Shown in pieces: positions 42,763 to 51,871 of a stretch of 64,000 nucleotides of DNA (the first letter of the stretch is position 1; each line of letters begins with the position of its first letter). The position numbers and the translations under genes were made by a program. The notes under the pieces are model-generated. The model had not been told where the DNA came from and searched no databases. It was given only the letters and a program-made list of their open reading frames with translations. Where the stretch lies: NCBI GenBank assembly GCA_963815325.1, contig CAWFGG010000006.1:61436-125435 (forward strand), given 5' to 3'. The DNA is from JABDII01 sp963815325 (lineage in GTDB: Bacteria > Gemmatimonadota > Gemmatimonadetes > Gemmatimonadales > GWC2-71-9).

Positions 42763-43644
42763 TCACATATAGCCGTCACGGCGAAGTGATTCCAGTCCGC
42801 CGCCGTCATCCTTGTCCTGCGCCCGGCCCGATCGCTCGGCGATGTTGGCAAACTTGCCCGTTCGGAGCTCCACGATGATCTCGCCGACATCCGACGCCGA
42901 GGAATCGACCGGGTTGGTACACGGCCAGCATCCGAGCGAGCGATACCGCTTGCCTTCGCCCTGATCGTAGTACAACGACACGGTCGGAATCTGCTCGCGC
43001 TCGATGTACTCCCAGATATTGAGCTCCGTCCAATCCAACAAGGGGTGAACCCGCACGTGGGTACCCGGGGCAAACTCGGTCTTGTACTGATTCCAGAACT
43101 CCGGCGGCTGATCGGCAACCTCCCATTCATTCTGGTCCGTCCGGGCCGAGAAATAGCGCTCCTTCGACCGGCTCCCCTCTTCATCCGCCCGGGCTCCAAC
43201 GATGACCCCGGTGAACGGCTCGGTGTTGCTATCCAGTTCGTAGGTCTTCTTCACGTGGTTGAAGCGATACCGGGGCCATGCCCCGCTCAGGGTGTTCTTG
43301 AGTGCTTCGGTCTTGAGCAGACCGCAGCAGGTCAGCCGGTCGACGGCGCCATCCGGAAACGTACGCTTCTCGGCGAGGGCGACCTGGTTTTGGCCATAGA
43401 TCAAGTTGAGGTGCCACTCCGCGACGAGCCGGTCCCGGTACTCGATCATTTCAGGAATCTTGAATGACGTATCGATGTGAATGAGTGGAAACGGTACGTG
43501 GCCGAAGAAGGCCTTCCGGCTCAACCACAAGAGCACCGTGCTGTCCTTCCCGATCGACCACAGCATGCCCAGGTGTTTGAAATTCGCGTATGCCTCGCGA
43601 AGAATCTGAACGCTCGTGTTTTCCAGTTGATCCAAGTGGTCCAT
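42763..43644 (-). CDS. cysD: Sulfate adenylyltransferase subunit 2
   Basis: Catalytic ATP-pyrophosphatase subunit of ATP sulfurylase, which with CysN makes adenosine-5'-phosphosulfate from sulfate and ATP. The 293 residues match CysD length (about 300). Visible signatures: LENTSVQILREAYANF, WSIGKDSTVLLWL (PP-loop SxGKDS), PLIHIDTSFKIPEMIEYRD, LTCCGLLKTEALK, VGARADEEGSRSKER, WTELNIWEYIEREQIP and YRSLGCWPCT. It is the last gene of a leftward operon, 9 bases after cysC. No sulfite-generating reductase (CysH) follows, which points to use of the product for sulfation, not assimilation. Confidence 0.97.
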   Translation of the reverse strand: MDHLDQLENTSVQILREAYANFKHLGMLWSIGKDSTVLLWLSRKAFFGHVPFPLIHIDTSFKIPEMIEYRDRLVAEWHLNLIYGQNQVALAEKRTFPDGAVDRLTCCGLLKTEALKNTLSGAWPRYRFNHVKKTYELDSNTEPFTGVIVGARADEEGSRSKERYFSARTDQNEWEVADQPPEFWNQYKTEFAPGTHVRVHPLLDWTELNIWEYIEREQIPTVSLYYDQGEGKRYRSLGCWPCTNPVDSSASDVGEIIVELRTGKFANIAERSGRAQDKDDGGGLESLRRDGYM

Positions 43645-43653
43645 GCAACTCTC

Positions 43654-44382
43654 CTAGCCGCGTAACTGCATATGTGACAATACTTTCACAGCTGCGGCGT
43701 CGACGCTGACGTCGGTCGTGTCGATCACGACCTCCGCATCGGACGGCGATTCATACGGATCGTCGATGCCGGTGAAGTTCTTGATCTCGCCCCGGCGAGC
43801 CCGAGCATACAATCCTTTCACGTCCCGTCGTTCGCATTCCGCGAGCGGCGTGGAGACATAGACCTCGATGAAGTTCCGGCAGAGGCTTCGAACGAAGTCC
43901 CGCGAATCCTGATATGGTGATACCAACGATGCCACGACGAACACGCCGTTCTGTTCCAATTTGCTGGCGAGGTAGCCCACGCGGCGGATGTGTGCATCAC
44001 GCTCGTCACGGGTGAACCCGGTCTGCGGAAAGATGCTTCGGATCGTGTCTCCATCCAGGCGCTCCGTCTTGTACCCGCGGCGCTTGAGCTGCGCAAACAC
44101 CTCCTCCGCGATGGTGCTCTTGCCCGAGCCCGACAGGCCGGTGAACCACAGAACGGCAGGCTCGATCTCGCGCCGTCCGAAGCGGATGTGATTCCAGCCA
44201 CGCTCGTGGGCGTAGTACAGCACCATCTTCGAGATCGCTTCCAACCCCCCAACAGTGGCGGCCAGACCGATCTCATGCGTGAACAGCCAGACCAGGAGCG
44301 TCGTGGTGAACGTGGCGACAATCCGCCACGAGATGGTCTTGACGATCGCACGGGCGTGCGATTCACGGTATGGTCCCGTCAT
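43654..44382 (-). CDS. cysC: Adenylylsulfate kinase with N-terminal DUF2061 membrane domain
   Basis: APS kinase that phosphorylates APS to PAPS, the universal sulfuryl donor. Of 242 residues, the first 65 form a DUF2061-type domain (AIVKTISWRIVATFTTTLLV, two hydrophobic segments), and the rest is a complete CysC: P-loop GLSGSGKST, LDGDTIRSIFPQTGFTRDERD, FVVASLVSPYQDSRD, VYVSTPLAECERRDVKGLY and FTGIDDPYESP. The membrane domain would place PAPS formation at the inner membrane, near the polysaccharide machinery. It lies 30 bases after cysQ and 9 before cysD. Confidence 0.95.
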   Translation of the reverse strand: MTGPYRESHARAIVKTISWRIVATFTTTLLVWLFTHEIGLAATVGGLEAISKMVLYYAHERGWNHIRFGRREIEPAVLWFTGLSGSGKSTIAEEVFAQLKRRGYKTERLDGDTIRSIFPQTGFTRDERDAHIRRVGYLASKLEQNGVFVVASLVSPYQDSRDFVRSLCRNFIEVYVSTPLAECERRDVKGLYARARRGEIKNFTGIDDPYESPSDAEVVIDTTDVSVDAAAVKVLSHMQLRG

Positions 44383-44412
44383 TGGCGCTGTCGGAACAGT
44401 GTCGGCATGGCG

Positions 44413-45204
44413 TCAGTCGATCCCGATCACGAACGAAGGGTTTCGGAGGTCGGGCCTATTGTATCGCAGTGGCGAAATCCGCGCGCCCGAGCGAGCCGAG
44501 TTGCGGAAGACACAGTCCCCCGCAGCAACGTCCCATTCCATGGTCGGCCCCAGCCTCGGATAGACATCGGCCTTGCCCTCGGCCACCCAACAGAACTTGA
44601 GCGAGCTCCCCGCCTGGACGCGACGTCCCACGATGATCGTCCGCAGATAGGCTTCGAGTGCGTCGGACGGATGCGAGCGGCTTTCCACCACGGTCAGCGG
44701 CTTGCCTTGTTCGGGGGGGTGGGATTGGATTCGGCTCGCGGCGGCCTGACCGCTCTGCTTCCACGCGCCGAGCCCCCGACCCGCCGAGTACATGAGATCC
44801 TGGGCCGGGACGAACACGACGCCCAGAACCGGAATCCCATCCGCAATCATGGCGATATTGACGGTGAATTCGCCATTCCGCTTCAGGAATTCCTTGGTCC
44901 CATCGAGCGGATCGACCAGCCAGAAGCGCTCCCACGCCTGCCGTTCGGCATATTCCGGAATCGTCCCCTCTTCGGAAACCACTGGAACCGCGGGGTCCCA
45001 GGCGGTCAATGCAGCCAGAATGATCCGATGTGCCTCCCGATCCGCCACGGTCACCGGGGAGCGGTCGGCCTTCTCCTCGGCTACGGTCTCGGCATGGTAG
45101 TGCCGCAGGATGGCGGCGCCCGCTTCTCGGGCGATGTCATCGAGCCTCCGAAGGCTCTCTTGAGAGATCTCGATCATCGCTCCCGTGCCCATTGGGCTCA
45201 CCAT
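44413..45204 (-). CDS. cysQ: 3'(2'),5'-bisphosphate nucleotidase
   Basis: Inositol-monophosphatase-family enzyme that hydrolyses 3'-phosphoadenosine 5'-phosphate, the by-product of PAPS-dependent sulfotransferases. About 263 residues. Metal-binding motifs: VVSEEG, WLVDPLDGTKEFLKRNGEFT (near 90-110) and the late EWDVAAGDCV. CysQ in an operon with cysNCD, without a PAPS reductase, is typical of sulfation pathways. Three in-frame starts exist (45204, 45192, 45177); 45192 has the best-placed ribosome site (GGTGAG), and 45204 overlaps the cysN stop by 7 bases. Confidence 0.95.
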   Translation of the reverse strand: MVSPMGTGAMIEISQESLRRLDDIAREAGAAILRHYHAETVAEEKADRSPVTVADREAHRIILAALTAWDPAVPVVSEEGTIPEYAERQAWERFWLVDPLDGTKEFLKRNGEFTVNIAMIADGIPVLGVVFVPAQDLMYSAGRGLGAWKQSGQAAASRIQSHPPEQGKPLTVVESRSHPSDALEAYLRTIIVGRRVQAGSSLKFCWVAEGKADVYPRLGPTMEWDVAAGDCVFRNSARSGARISPLRYNRPDLRNPSFVIGID

Positions 45205-47051
45205 GGCCGGTAGATGATGCCCGCTTCCTGCAGGTGGCTCTTGAGGCGGAACACCTGCTCGTCCACGGTTTCATGCTCGGACAGAAGAATGTCGTAGGCG
45301 AGGTCGGTCGTCACGTTCTCCCCGACCCACACCGTCTCGATCCGGTCCGAGCCGACGGACGTCCGGATCAACTGCAGCTCCTGGTGCGTGAGCTCGGCGG
45401 CGGTGACAACCAGGATGACGCCCGCATCGAGCATCAGGTTGGCAATCTCGCCCAGCCGCCGGAGATGCTCCTGCCGGTTCTCGACCGTCCGCTCGATATC
45501 GGCGTCCACGCCGTAGAGCACGTTCCCGATGCCCAGGAAATACACCACCCGGCCATCATCGAAGAGCCGTGACTCGAGGCCCTTGGCGACCGACTTCCGG
45601 TCGGCTTCCTGGGCACCGGTGATGAGCATGAGCGTCGAGCGTTGATTGTATTTTTCCGCACGATGCTCCGGCGCGATGATGCTGGGCTCCCACTTGTAGT
45701 TCCGCAGGAGCACCTTCTCGCGCACCCAAGCCTGCTGATCCTCGAGCGCTTCGCGGATGATGCCGCCGCCGCGGATTTCGTAGCCGTCCACCACGACAAA
45801 CCGACTGGTGGCTGCGATATCTTCCGCGAGATCGAACGCGATGTCTCGCTTCAGTTTGAGGGTACAATCCGCGACGTCGTGGCGGTTGATCCGGTCCGTG
45901 TCTGCCATGGCACTCAAATCCGAGGCGTCGATAACCCGATGGACCTGCTCCAGGCGCATCGGCACGCGAGTCGTGCCCAGCTTCAGGGTGTAGTCCCTAT
46001 TCTTGATCAGCGAATCCTTGCCCAACCAAAACAAATTTGCCCGGATGAGGCTGGTCACCTTCGGGTGTGCCTCGGACGCCCGCACCACGATTTCGCCGCG
46101 GGAAACGAAGATCTGCTCCGAGAGGGTGAGGCCGGTTGCCTGTCCGGCGCTGGCCTCGTGCTGCTCGGGCCGGTGAAACGCCTCGATCGACCGGACGTGG
46201 CTCTTCTTGCCGGAGGGATAGAACACCACCTCGTCCCCGACATGCACGGTGCCGCTCTGGACGGTCCCGGCAACGATCCGCCGGTCATCCCCGTGCTGGG
46301 TAAACTTGTAGACGCCCTGCACCGCCATCCGGAACGGGCCGTTCACTGGAGGCTGGGGGGCTGCGAATTCGTCGAGTGCCTGCAGCACCGTGGACCCCTC
46401 ATACCAGGGCATATGAGCCCCTGCGCGGGCGACATTCTCTCCCTCCCGACCACTGACCGGAATGAAGTAGGTCGGCCGAATGTCGATCTGCCGCAGGAAT
46501 GCGTCGTACTCGCTCACGATCCGGTCAAAGACCCGGCGATCGTACTCCACCAAGTCCATCTTGTTTACCAACACGGCAATCTGCCGGATGCCGAGCATCG
46601 ACATCATGTAACCGTGGCGGCGTGAATTTTCCTTCACGCCCTCCTGGGCATCGATCACGAGCAATCCGGCCTCGGCCCGTGCCGCACCAGTCACCATGTT
46701 CTTGAGGAATTCGATATGCCCCGGGGCGTCAATGATGATGTAATAGCGCCGGCTCGACCTGAAGAAAACGCGGGCCGAATCGATGGTGATGCCTTGGGCC
46801 TGTTCGTCCTTCAGCGCATCGAGGAGGAACGCATACTCGAAGGGCCTCGCATTCCGCTCGCAGGAGGCCCGCACCTGCTCGAGCTTGCCCTCGGGTAAGG
46901 AACCCGTATCTGCCAGCAGTCGGCCGATGATGGTGCTCTTGCCGTGATCGACATGCCCGGCAATGACGATGGGCATTCGCTCCAGCTGAGTGGTGCTGGA
47001 TGCACCGCTCGTCCTGGCCAATGGCGTCTCTTTCCGAAGCTCAGCCTTCAT
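45198..47051 (-). CDS. cysN: Sulfate adenylyltransferase subunit 1 with degenerate C-terminal APS-kinase domain
   Basis: GTPase subunit of ATP sulfurylase, 617 residues, with a NodQ-like fusion layout. GTPase motifs: AGHVDHGKSTIIGRLL (G1), ITIDSARVFF (switch I), DAPGHIEFLKNM (G3) and VLVNKMDLVEY (G4). EF-Tu-like beta domains follow to about 430. Residues about 465-600 follow the CysC fold but the P-loop reads ITGAQEADRKS, with Arg where the second conserved Gly should be, so kinase activity is doubtful; a separate intact cysC is present. First of the four cys genes, 22 bases after the sulfatase-fold gene. Confidence 0.95.
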   Translation of the reverse strand: MKAELRKETPLARTSGASSTTQLERMPIVIAGHVDHGKSTIIGRLLADTGSLPEGKLEQVRASCERNARPFEYAFLLDALKDEQAQGITIDSARVFFRSSRRYYIIIDAPGHIEFLKNMVTGAARAEAGLLVIDAQEGVKENSRRHGYMMSMLGIRQIAVLVNKMDLVEYDRRVFDRIVSEYDAFLRQIDIRPTYFIPVSGREGENVARAGAHMPWYEGSTVLQALDEFAAPQPPVNGPFRMAVQGVYKFTQHGDDRRIVAGTVQSGTVHVGDEVVFYPSGKKSHVRSIEAFHRPEQHEASAGQATGLTLSEQIFVSRGEIVVRASEAHPKVTSLIRANLFWLGKDSLIKNRDYTLKLGTTRVPMRLEQVHRVIDASDLSAMADTDRINRHDVADCTLKLKRDIAFDLAEDIAATSRFVVVDGYEIRGGGIIREALEDQQAWVREKVLLRNYKWEPSIIAPEHRAEKYNQRSTLMLITGAQEADRKSVAKGLESRLFDDGRVVYFLGIGNVLYGVDADIERTVENRQEHLRRLGEIANLMLDAGVILVVTAAELTHQELQLIRTSVGSDRIETVWVGENVTTDLAYDILLSEHETVDEQVFRLKSHLQEAGIIYRPW

Positions 47052-47073
47052 TCACCCGTCGCTCCTGTTTGTC

Positions 47074-48900
47074 TCAGGGCCGAAAATCTGCCGGTGCCAG
47101 GCGTTCTACCTCGGCCCGCAAGTCGCGGACCGTAGCGGCATGCTCCGGATGGGCCGCCAAGTTGGTCGCTTCCCGCGGATCCTCGGCGAGGTCATAGAGC
47201 TCCGACTCGCCGCTCTCGAGGAGGATATAGTGCCAGCGCGCGGTCGTCAGCGACTTGACCCACCCGTGTGACGTCGGCCAGGATGCTGGCACCTGCGGCC
47301 GAAAGCCAACCTCGGCCAAGACGGGAACGTCGCTGTCGCTGAAGAGCGAGGGTCCGGGAAAGGCAGCAGTCGAAAGTCCCGCAAGTTGCAGGACCGTCGC
47401 CGGGATTTGGTCGATCCCCACGGCCCGGGACTCACGGACCCCGGCTGCTACGGCCGGAGGATATCGGATCACGAGCGGCACATGGACTTGATCCCGATGA
47501 AGCCCGTTCCCGTGAAAGATCATCCCATGCTCGCCAAAACTCTCGCCATGATCTGATGTCAATACAATCACGGTGTTATCCAGGATGCCGCGACTCTCGA
47601 GGCCTGAAGCAAGGCGCCGACACCGGCATCGAGCGCCAGGATCGACTCATCGTACTGGTTGACCCAGTCCCGTAGGAGGTCGGGCGGCGGCAGGGCGGTT
47701 TCATCGGTGACGGCTCCGAGCTCGATCGTCTTTCCGACGTGAGTGCGCGGCCCGCCAAATCGCCCCGCGTAGGGGGCTGGTGGCAGGTACGGGCCGTGCA
47801 CGTCCATGTAGTTCAGGAATGCGAAGAACGGACGGCGCTCGGTCCGATCGAGCCATCGGAAGAGCCGCTCGTTGATGTCCCCGGCGCGCATTCGGCCAGG
47901 AATGTCGATCTGGCCGAATTTGGGAAGGAACTCATAGGCGATCTTCCGGCCGAGGACGGTGCGAACCAAGGCATCGCCCGGCTTGCGATAGAAATCCTCC
48001 CAGTGGACAAATCCGCGATTGAGCCGGGTCTGGCGTCCCGCCCAAAACGTGTTTGCCGTGAATCCCGCCGTGACATAACCTGCCTTCGGCGAATGCTTCC
48101 GCCACCGTCGGAAAGCCCCGCCCGAGAAACGGACGGCGCAGCTGACCCGCCCGATGCTCGCTGACCGGACGACCGGTGAACAGCGAAGCGTGCGATGGCA
48201 GCGTCCACGATGAGTTGCTGATTGCATTGCGAAGATGGTCCCCTGTGCCGCGAAAGCATCCATGGCGGGGGACGTCGGCCGGCTAGTAGCCCTGGAAACC
48301 CAGATGATCGGCCCGCTGGGTATCCAGAACCAGGACCAGCACATTGGGCCCGTCGGGTGCGTGCTCGGGAGTCGCGGCGAGGGCCAATCGTTCCCGTGCC
48401 AGACCACTGCCCACCGCCAATACGCCGGTGACCAAGACCCCGGCTGCCAGCCACGGAAGGGACCGAATAAGCCGGGGAAGCAGGAGCGCGTGGCTACGCA
48501 AGCTCCGGATGGCGACCGCGCCCATGCCAACGCCCAAGATGACGGAGACCATAGGCGAGAACAGCTGGCCCTGCAGGCTCGCGCCAAGGTATCCCGACAG
48601 CGTGACGAGCGCGGCGGCGAGGATGATGTCCCACCGCCACTGGGGGCGCGCTCGTGACAGCAATACTGCCAGGAGGCCAACGAACGCATAGAACACCATG
48701 TAGAGCGCCGGCGCGACGAGGAAGACGGGCGCAGAGTTCCCGTTCCGCCAGGCAAGGGCACCGGGCACCAGGCCCAGAACGAAGAACTCGAGTGCCTCCA
48801 GAAAGCCGTAGGCCAAACCCAACCATGCGCCAAGAGCCAAGAGGTGTGACGGACGCACACCGCTTGGACGCGGCTCACGTGCCCCGACAGCGCCTGTCAC
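47074..48900 (-). CDS. Membrane-anchored sulfatase-fold enzyme, frameshifted
   Basis: Homologue of the enzyme at 36858-38738, about 610 residues. The N-terminal membrane part (from 48900: LLALGAWLGLAYGFLEAL and three or four further helices) ends in VLVLVLDTQRADHLGF near 48300. The remainder needs frame changes near 48285, 48230, 48075 and 47585, giving FANAISNSSWTLPSHASLFT (Thr codon at 48202-48204), FFAFLNYMDVHGPYLPP, VIVLTSDHGESFGEHG and a final domain ending LAPADFRP. Thr replaces the formylglycine residue, so a phosphatase or transferase activity is more likely than sulfatase. It lies directly upstream of cysN in the sulfate-activation operon. Each break can be repaired by adding one base. 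Confidence 0.82.
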
Positions 48901-49053
48901 AGCTCAGTCCCGCGTTGGATCGGTCGGTCTCTCGGTATCCCGAACAGACCCGAGACGAGGACACCACTCTCACCACACAGCTTGGGTCGGTGGGGTGAAA
49001 TCAGCCAGGGAGGAAGAGAGTACACCGTAGGGCCAGATTCGCACTACGGGCAG

Positions 49054-49218
49054 TCAGGTCTTCCGACTGAAGAGACCCACCACCCGACGGACGGCTCCCG
49101 TGACCTGACGCCAGAAGATCATCAGGAGACCGCCAATGGCTCCCAGGACCGACGTGAGGGGGAGGAGGGTCTCAGGCCCGACATAGAAGAGTCCAAGGTT
49201 CAGCAGATTCAATCCCAC
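49054..49218 (-). CDS. 54-residue single-pass membrane protein heading the sulfate-activation operon
   Basis: Small gene: GTG at 49218 (or TTG at 49212) to TGA at 49054-49056. A GAGGT ribosome site lies at 49223-49227, only 4 bases from the GTG; 11 bases before the TTG. The protein begins GLNLLNLGLFYVGPETLLPL, continues with a hydrophobic helix containing a small-residue stretch (SVLGAIGGLLMIFW), and ends in a basic tail (RRVVGLFSRKT). No named family is assigned. It lies between a sigma-54-like promoter (49351-49366) and the sulfatase-fold gene (start 48900), so it is probably the first gene of the operon. The aromatic/Pro-rich start, single helix and basic tail suggest a membrane adaptor. 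Confidence 0.65.
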   Translation of the reverse strand: MGLNLLNLGLFYVGPETLLPLTSVLGAIGGLLMIFWRQVTGAVRRVVGLFSRKT

Positions 49219-49350
49219 GGTTACCTCGAGGCGTCAGCAGAAGGATGCAAAGTGATGGCTCACTGGCAGGGCACTCCAGCGGGAAAGCGTGACGACAGCG
49301 CCTTCCTGCCCTCGATCAGGCCGTCAAATGTCACAGGTCAACAAACGATT

Positions 49351-49366
49351 TGCAAATGCCATACCA
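49351..49366 (-). promoter_or_regulatory. Candidate sigma-54 promoter of the sulfate-activation operon
   Basis: On the minus strand the sequence is TGGTATGGCATTTGCA: exact GG-N10-GC spacing, a perfect TTGCA -12 element, and 10 of 12 informative positions matched. It points at the 54-residue membrane protein gene 133 bases downstream and then the sulfatase-fold/cysNQCD genes. It lies just downstream of the flippase stop (49401), where a new promoter is needed. Confidence 0.65.
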
Positions 49367-49400
49367 CGTGAAGGCCTCATTCACCGCACACCGCCAATGC

Positions 49401-50898
49401 TCAATCGACCTCAGGGCCACCAGCCGCCAACGCGTTATGTAGCGTTGACGCAACAAGAGCGCGCCAGGGGTACCCTAGACCCGGAGGGCTGGCAGCTGGC
49501 CGCGACGGAACTGCACCCCGCCCACCAGCTGCCAGGACTCCGAGGTACGCGCTGCCACCAAAGGCAATCGCCGCCCAGAGGTTCGCTGGGCGGACCACAA
49601 TCAGGAGCGCAACCATGGCTAGCCCCGACACCGTGGCCCGCCCCAGCCGGCGGAGTGGCAGGACCACCAGGCCCTCCTCTGCCGCGAATCGGAGTGCCAG
49701 GATCGTGCGGAGGAGCTCCGTGACCACAGTCGCCCACGCAGCGCCCATGATCCCGTACCGCGGGATGAGAACCACATTCAGCACCAAGTTCAGCACCGTG
49801 GAGCCGGTGGTGGTCCGGAGCACTTGGTCCTGGCGGCCGCGCGCGACCAGCGCGGAAATGGCGATATTGCGGAAGAGCGAGACCGGAACCGACCAAATCA
49901 ACACCTGGAGTGCCGCACCTGCCGGCAGGTAGCTCAAGCCGAACACCTGCTGCACGAGTTCGACGGCAAGCAGCGCCCCACCCAAGGCGACGGGAAGGCC
50001 GGCCGTGAATACCTGGGCCTGGGCCGTGTGGTAGAGATTCCGCTCCTCGGTCGTCCTGGCCCCGAGCCGAGTCAAGGTCGGCAGCAAGGCCATGCCGTAG
50101 GCCACACCCAAGATTCAACAGAAAGCTGATGAGGGTATAGCCCGCAGCGTAGTAACCGACGCTCGCGAGGTCACGAAACAGCCGCAGGAACACGAGATCC
50201 GAATTGAAGATGAGAAGGCCGAGCAACCCATGCGCCACGAGCGGCCAGGCACGGCGGAAGACAGGCCGCACCCGGTCGGGGGCCCAGACGACTCGAAGTC
50301 GAAAACCTCGGCGCGCGAGTAAGCCCAGGAGCAGGAGGGCCGCCGCCGACTCTCCCGCAAACTGCGCCAGCGGCACCGACCAAATGTCGCCAGTTCGTTG
50401 CACCAGGGTCAGCACCAGAACGATCATCACCGATTCGCCGATGGTGCGCGCTATGCCGACCGGGCGGGCCGATTCCAGGCCGAGATGGACCCATCGGGTG
50501 CTGGCGGCGATCGGAATGAGCGTCAGGCTGTAGGCCGCGATCACGGCGCCTTCCGGTTGCGGCAATACGAGCAGCGCAACCGGCAGGGTGACGACGATCA
50601 ACCCCGCGGCGATCAGGATTCTGGCGAGGAGAATGGGTGGGGCGCGCTCATCGATGGCGTTGGGGTCTTCGGCGACTTCACGGATGCCGAGGGTCTCGAC
50701 CCCGAAGTCGGCAAGTTGTGCCAGATAGAGCGTGACAGCGGCTGCTAAGGCAACGACCCCGTATCCTCCGACGCCGAGAACGCGCGCCAGATAGATCGTT
50801 GCCCCGAAGGCAATGACCGCGCGCCAGCGCGTCTCCGAGCCCCAGGGCGAAGAAATTCCGCCCGACGAGCGTGTCAGACCGGCCGATAGATCACCCAA
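49401..50898 (-). CDS. Wzx-type polysaccharide flippase, frameshifted
   Basis: Polysaccharide-transport (MOP/MATE superfamily) flippase of about 490 residues with 12-14 helices that moves lipid-linked repeat units across the inner membrane. The main frame from 50898 covers IYLARVLGVGGYGVVALA and FNSDLVFLRLF to SVGYYAAGYTLISFLLNLG; the rest is in a second frame from about 50110 (VAYGMALLPTLTRLG, VFGLSYLPAGAALQVLIW, NVVLIPRYGIMGAAWATV). Near 50825-50860 the other frame gives the expected VGRNFFALGLGDALAR, so a compensated indel pair affects the N terminus too. The TTG at 50898 overlaps the UbiA gene end; start uncertain. Confidence 0.85.
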
Positions 50899-51774
50899 CC
50901 GCAGTAGAGCACCCAGAGAACCACATCCGCGAGCAACGCACGATCGGTGAGCAGGGTTTCGGTGGGACTGCCGCCGTCCCGTTGATGGACCAGATACAGA
51001 TATCGGAATACGCCATAGAGGACGAAGCCGGTGCTGTACACCAGCGCGTAGGAGCCGATCTCTCCCACCTTCTCCGTGGAGACGGTGTACATGATGTAGG
51101 TAACGACGGTCACCGCCAGGAGCACGGTGGACATCTGATCCAGGAAGGCGGTGCTGTATTCCGAGAGAACGCTTCGGTGGTCCGTCGATTCATCGCCCAG
51201 CAGCAACAACTCATGGCGTCGTTTGGCAAACCCAAGAAAGAGGGCGAGGAGCCCGCCACACAGGATGAGCCAGATCGACGGCCTAACGTCGATGGCAACG
51301 GAGCCCGCCAGGAGCCGCAGCAGGAAGAACACGGCGATCGCGAAGACGTCGAGGATGACCACCTGCTTGAGTCGAAAGGTGTACAGCACGTTGAGGCCGA
51401 GGTACGACGCGACCACCACGACCAGGGTGGGGTGCACGGCCCAGGCAAGGAAGATCGCGGCGAGCGCCAGTGCCAGCCCGATACCGAGTGCAGTGTGAGT
51501 CGAAATACGACCCGCCGCTACGGGCCGATGTCGTTTGGTCGGGTGCGCCTGATCCGTGACCCGGTCGACCACGTCGTTGACCATGTACACCGAGCTGGCC
51601 GCGAGACAGAAGGCGAGGAGCAGCTCCGCTCGCGAGTCCGATCGCCTCCGGCTCCCGGACTCGCCCCGAAAACAGGAGCGGTGCCAGAACGAAGCCGTTC
51701 TTGACCCACTGCTGCGGTCGCGCCAGCAGAATCACGTCGCGCCAAGTGGACCTCTCTCGCGCTATCTCGCTCAC
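50874..51774 (-). CDS. UbiA prenyltransferase, decaprenyl-phosphate phosphoribosyltransferase-like, frameshifted
   Basis: Polytopic UbiA-family protein of about 300 residues. The start (51774) gives ILLARPQQWVKNGFVLAPLL, a hallmark of decaprenyl-phosphate phosphoribosyltransferase (Rv3806c-like) proteins. After a frame change near 51630 comes ELLLAFCLAASSVYMVNDVV with the Asp-rich NDVVDRVTD and the following HRPVAAG, then FLGFAKRRHELLLLG and further helices. The family transfers phosphoribose to polyprenyl phosphate, the first step toward polyprenyl-phospho-arabinose, a donor for GT-C enzymes. No DprE1-like oxidase is seen in this window. Co-directional with the flippase; its stop lies inside the flippase 5' region. 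Confidence 0.88.
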
Positions 51775-51871
51775 CGAATCTCCATGACGTGTACCCGTGA
51801 ATGTGGGATTGACTTGAGGCTACCCGAACGCCAAGCTTACGGCTCCTCAGGACCAGAAACAAGGAAGTTCG

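Noticed and set aside
48982..49371. Rightward 129-residue open frame
   Set aside because: Low-complexity charged sequence covering both the minus-strand small membrane gene and its promoter; no ribosome site.
49368..49384. GTGAA-N7-TTCAC inverted repeat next to the sulfate-operon promoter
   Set aside because: It nearly abuts the -24 element, so it cannot be an enhancer-type site, and the arms are only five bases.
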